From Clostridiales bacterium (GTDB taxonomy: Bacteria; Bacillota; Clostridia; Christensenellales; UBA3700), in contig JAAVHQ010000018.1 of NCBI GenBank assembly GCA_014799645.1, forward strand, positions 23,346 through 31,604: a stretch of DNA of 8,259 nt. The letters are read 5' to 3'. Both the position numbers and the translations under genes were made by a program. Positions 7,030 to 8,259 of this stretch are shown in pieces. The notes beneath the pieces are model-generated. The model saw only the letters and a program-made list of their open reading frames with translations, was not told the DNA's origin and did not search any database. The first letter of the stretch is position 1; every line of letters starts with the position of its first letter.

Positions 7030-8151
7030 ATGCAAAACAAACTCAACAACAAAATTTATACCGAGCAGTTTCTGCTTTTGGCGTTTATCTCTCTAATCAC
7101 GTTCAAAGTGGTAATGCTTCCTCAATATCTTGTCAAAACGGCAGGCAGTCAAAGTTACATGACTATGTTCTTTATGATAGCGATAGAGATAATGATGCTT
7201 TGCGTAGTCTACGGCATTACCAAAAACGGCTCTATACTTCAACTTGACATACCCAAATGGCTCAAAGGAATTTTTGCGATTTTGGTATTCTCTTCCTCGC
7301 TCATCAAAAGCACGGTGCTTGGAAGCGAAGGCGTGTCGTATATCTCTACTTCTTTGTACGCAAACGTAAGTTGGTCTTTCGTGATGCTTGCGCTTATGAT
7401 AGTATGTCTGTACTTAGCGCACAAAGGCGGAAAAGTGCTGGGGCGCACGGTGCAAATATTCTTCTGGATATTGATTTTCGCGCTCGTATTCTACGCGGTG
7501 TTTTCCAATTCCAACTTCGACATAATCAACTTAATGCCCTATAAAATTTCCCCTGAACTTGCCGTCGCAGGCGATAAGTATTTGATGTGGTTCGGCGACT
7601 TTACGCCACTGCTCTTTATGTCGGTGCAACCCTCGCCAAACCGCAAGAAAAGCACGCTCGCTATATGGATTGCGATTGCCGTAATTGCCGCGCTGATTTG
7701 TACTGTGGGACTTATGATTGAATTCATCTGCATATTCGGCGCAAGCGGCGAGATTGTCGGCAACGCATTCCTCAACGTATCATCGCTCAACAAAATATCA
7801 TTTATGATAGGCTCGGTAGACTTGCCTACGGTAATAAGTTGGCTGATAATGTGCGTGATAAAATTCTCATTGCTACTCTTCGCTATGGCGGAATGCGCAA
7901 AGTTCTTTTTCGGCAACAAGGCTCTCGTATCTCTTGCTTGCGGAATCATAGTCTACGCAATCATAGTCTACGGCATAGGAAATTTGAAAACGTGCTACAA
8001 CTTAGCAACGGGCTGGCTTAGATACTTCGTACTCGCCGCCGAATTCGGCGTGACGTTTGTCGCGTATATCGCAATGCGCGTATCTCAAAAACGAAATCAG
8101 TCTACTGTGCAAAGCGCAAACAATCAAGGAGAAGTATATGAAAAAGCCTAA
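7030..8151 (+). CDS. gerAB: Spore germinant receptor B subunit (GerAB/GerKB permease-like)
   Basis: A 373-residue integral membrane protein with about ten hydrophobic helices, close to the usual GerB-subunit length (about 365). It belongs to the spore-germination permease family of the APC superfamily; in characterised receptors this subunit forms a germinant-binding pocket. The N-terminus (IYTEQFLLLAFIS leading into the first helix) and the pattern of hydrophobic segments with a FTPLLFMSVQPSPNRK loop near residue 200 fit the family. The ATG abuts the gerAA stop codon (TAAATG, no gap), and GGAGAGG (7015-7021) lies 8 nt upstream within the gerAA end, suggesting translational coupling. A helix near residues 306-315 contains a direct duplication (IIVYA, IIVYG). 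The C-terminal tail after about residue 350 is polar. Assignment rests mainly on its position between A and C genes plus topology, as this family has few invariant motifs. Confidence 0.88.
   Translation: MQNKLNNKIYTEQFLLLAFISLITFKVVMLPQYLVKTAGSQSYMTMFFMIAIEIMMLCVVYGITKNGSILQLDIPKWLKGIFAILVFSSSLIKSTVLGSEGVSYISTSLYANVSWSFVMLALMIVCLYLAHKGGKVLGRTVQIFFWILIFALVFYAVFSNSNFDIINLMPYKISPELAVAGDKYLMWFGDFTPLLFMSVQPSPNRKKSTLAIWIAIAVIAALICTVGLMIEFICIFGASGEIVGNAFLNVSSLNKISFMIGSVDLPTVISWLIMCVIKFSLLLFAMAECAKFFFGNKALVSLACGIIVYAIIVYGIGNLKTCYNLATGWLRYFVLAAEFGVTFVAYIAMRVSQKRNQSTVQSANNQGEVYEKA
7944..7973 (+). repeat. 15-bp tandem duplication inside gerAB
   Basis: Two adjacent 15-bp units, 7944-7958 and 7959-7973, agree at 14 of 15 positions (AATCATAGTCTACG then C or G). 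The duplication keeps the frame and encodes IIVYA followed by IIVYG in a predicted membrane helix. Near identity, including third codon positions, points to a recent slippage event rather than constraint on protein sequence. Confidence 0.8.
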
Positions 8152-8259
8152 GTTTATAAACAAAAAATGGTTGGTAATTCTCGTAATTGCATTAGTGTTG
8201 GTTACGTTCTCTTTCCTTGACGAACAAAAGAGTATTGCGGCTCGCACTATCGTGCTTGC
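8138..8259 (+). CDS. gerAC: Probable spore germinant receptor C subunit, N-terminal fragment (cut by window edge)
   Basis: Forty complete codons run off the right edge. ATG 8138 is preceded by AAGGAGA (8126-8132) at 5 nt spacing and overlaps the end of gerAB by 14 nt, a usual arrangement for the third gene of a ger operon. The protein begins with a basic stretch (residues 1-10), a hydrophobic helix (11-27), then DEQKSIAARTIVL. That last segment resembles the start of mature GerC proteins, where WDRREIEELAIV-like sequence follows the lipid-modified cysteine. No cysteine is present in the 40 residues seen, so the normal lipoprotein anchor seems replaced by an uncleaved membrane helix or signal peptide. 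GerC subunits are spore inner-membrane-associated lipoproteins needed for receptor function. Identification rests on operon position and a short N-terminus; a different membrane protein cannot be excluded. Confidence 0.7.
   Translation, partial: MKKPKFINKKWLVILVIALVLVTFSFLDEQKSIAARTIVL

Noticed and set aside
1..8259. tRNA, rRNA, CRISPR, insertion sequence or riboswitch
   Set aside because: The window is almost fully coding. The longest gap (2847-2973) is accounted for by promoters and ribosome sites, and no repeat array or transposase was seen.

Overview
The window looks like chromosomal DNA of an endospore-forming, Gram-positive (Firmicutes, probably clostridial) bacterium. The main evidence is a germinant-receptor operon on the right. 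Supporting signs are purine-rich AGGAG-type ribosome binding sites, sigma-A-like promoters with extended TGn -10 elements, and AT-leaning codon use. A gut or anaerobic Clostridia lineage is plausible, but the sequence alone does not fix the taxon.

Left half, minus strand (1-2846): a two-gene transcription unit read leftward. A 507-residue MFS sugar-type transporter (1323-2846) is followed after 17 nt by a membrane-anchored, ComEC-C-terminal-like metallo-beta-lactamase-fold protein (1305 to beyond base 1, so its C-terminus is missing). The linker of the second protein is encoded by an 18-bp tandem repeat.

Centre (2847-2973): a compact divergent control region. Two sigma-A-like promoters lie back to back with only 7 bp between their -35 boxes. 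A perfect 13-bp palindrome overlaps the -10 of the leftward promoter and is a candidate operator. Rightward lies a complete GH2 beta-mannosidase (2974-5499) with no signal peptide. The simple reading is that the transporter imports an oligosaccharide and the mannosidase hydrolyses it in the cytoplasm. The substrate is inferred from the enzyme and the shared control region.

Right side, plus strand (5545 to the end): a gerA-type operon in the order A-B-C. The A subunit (5545-7029) abuts the B subunit permease (7030-8151), which overlaps a third gene by 14 nt (8138 to beyond the window end). That third gene has the position and N-terminal pattern of a GerC subunit, but shows a transmembrane anchor with no lipobox cysteine in the visible part. 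The operon begins 45 nt after the mannosidase stop with no visible terminator between them.

I see no tRNA, rRNA, CRISPR array, insertion sequence or clear rho-independent terminator. No gene-free stretch exceeds about 130 bases. The families are known. The most unusual points are the apparently lipobox-less GerC, a 15-bp in-frame duplication inside a GerB membrane helix, the large outer loop of the transporter, and the weak translation start of the GerA subunit. I found no convincing evidence for a wholly new system.
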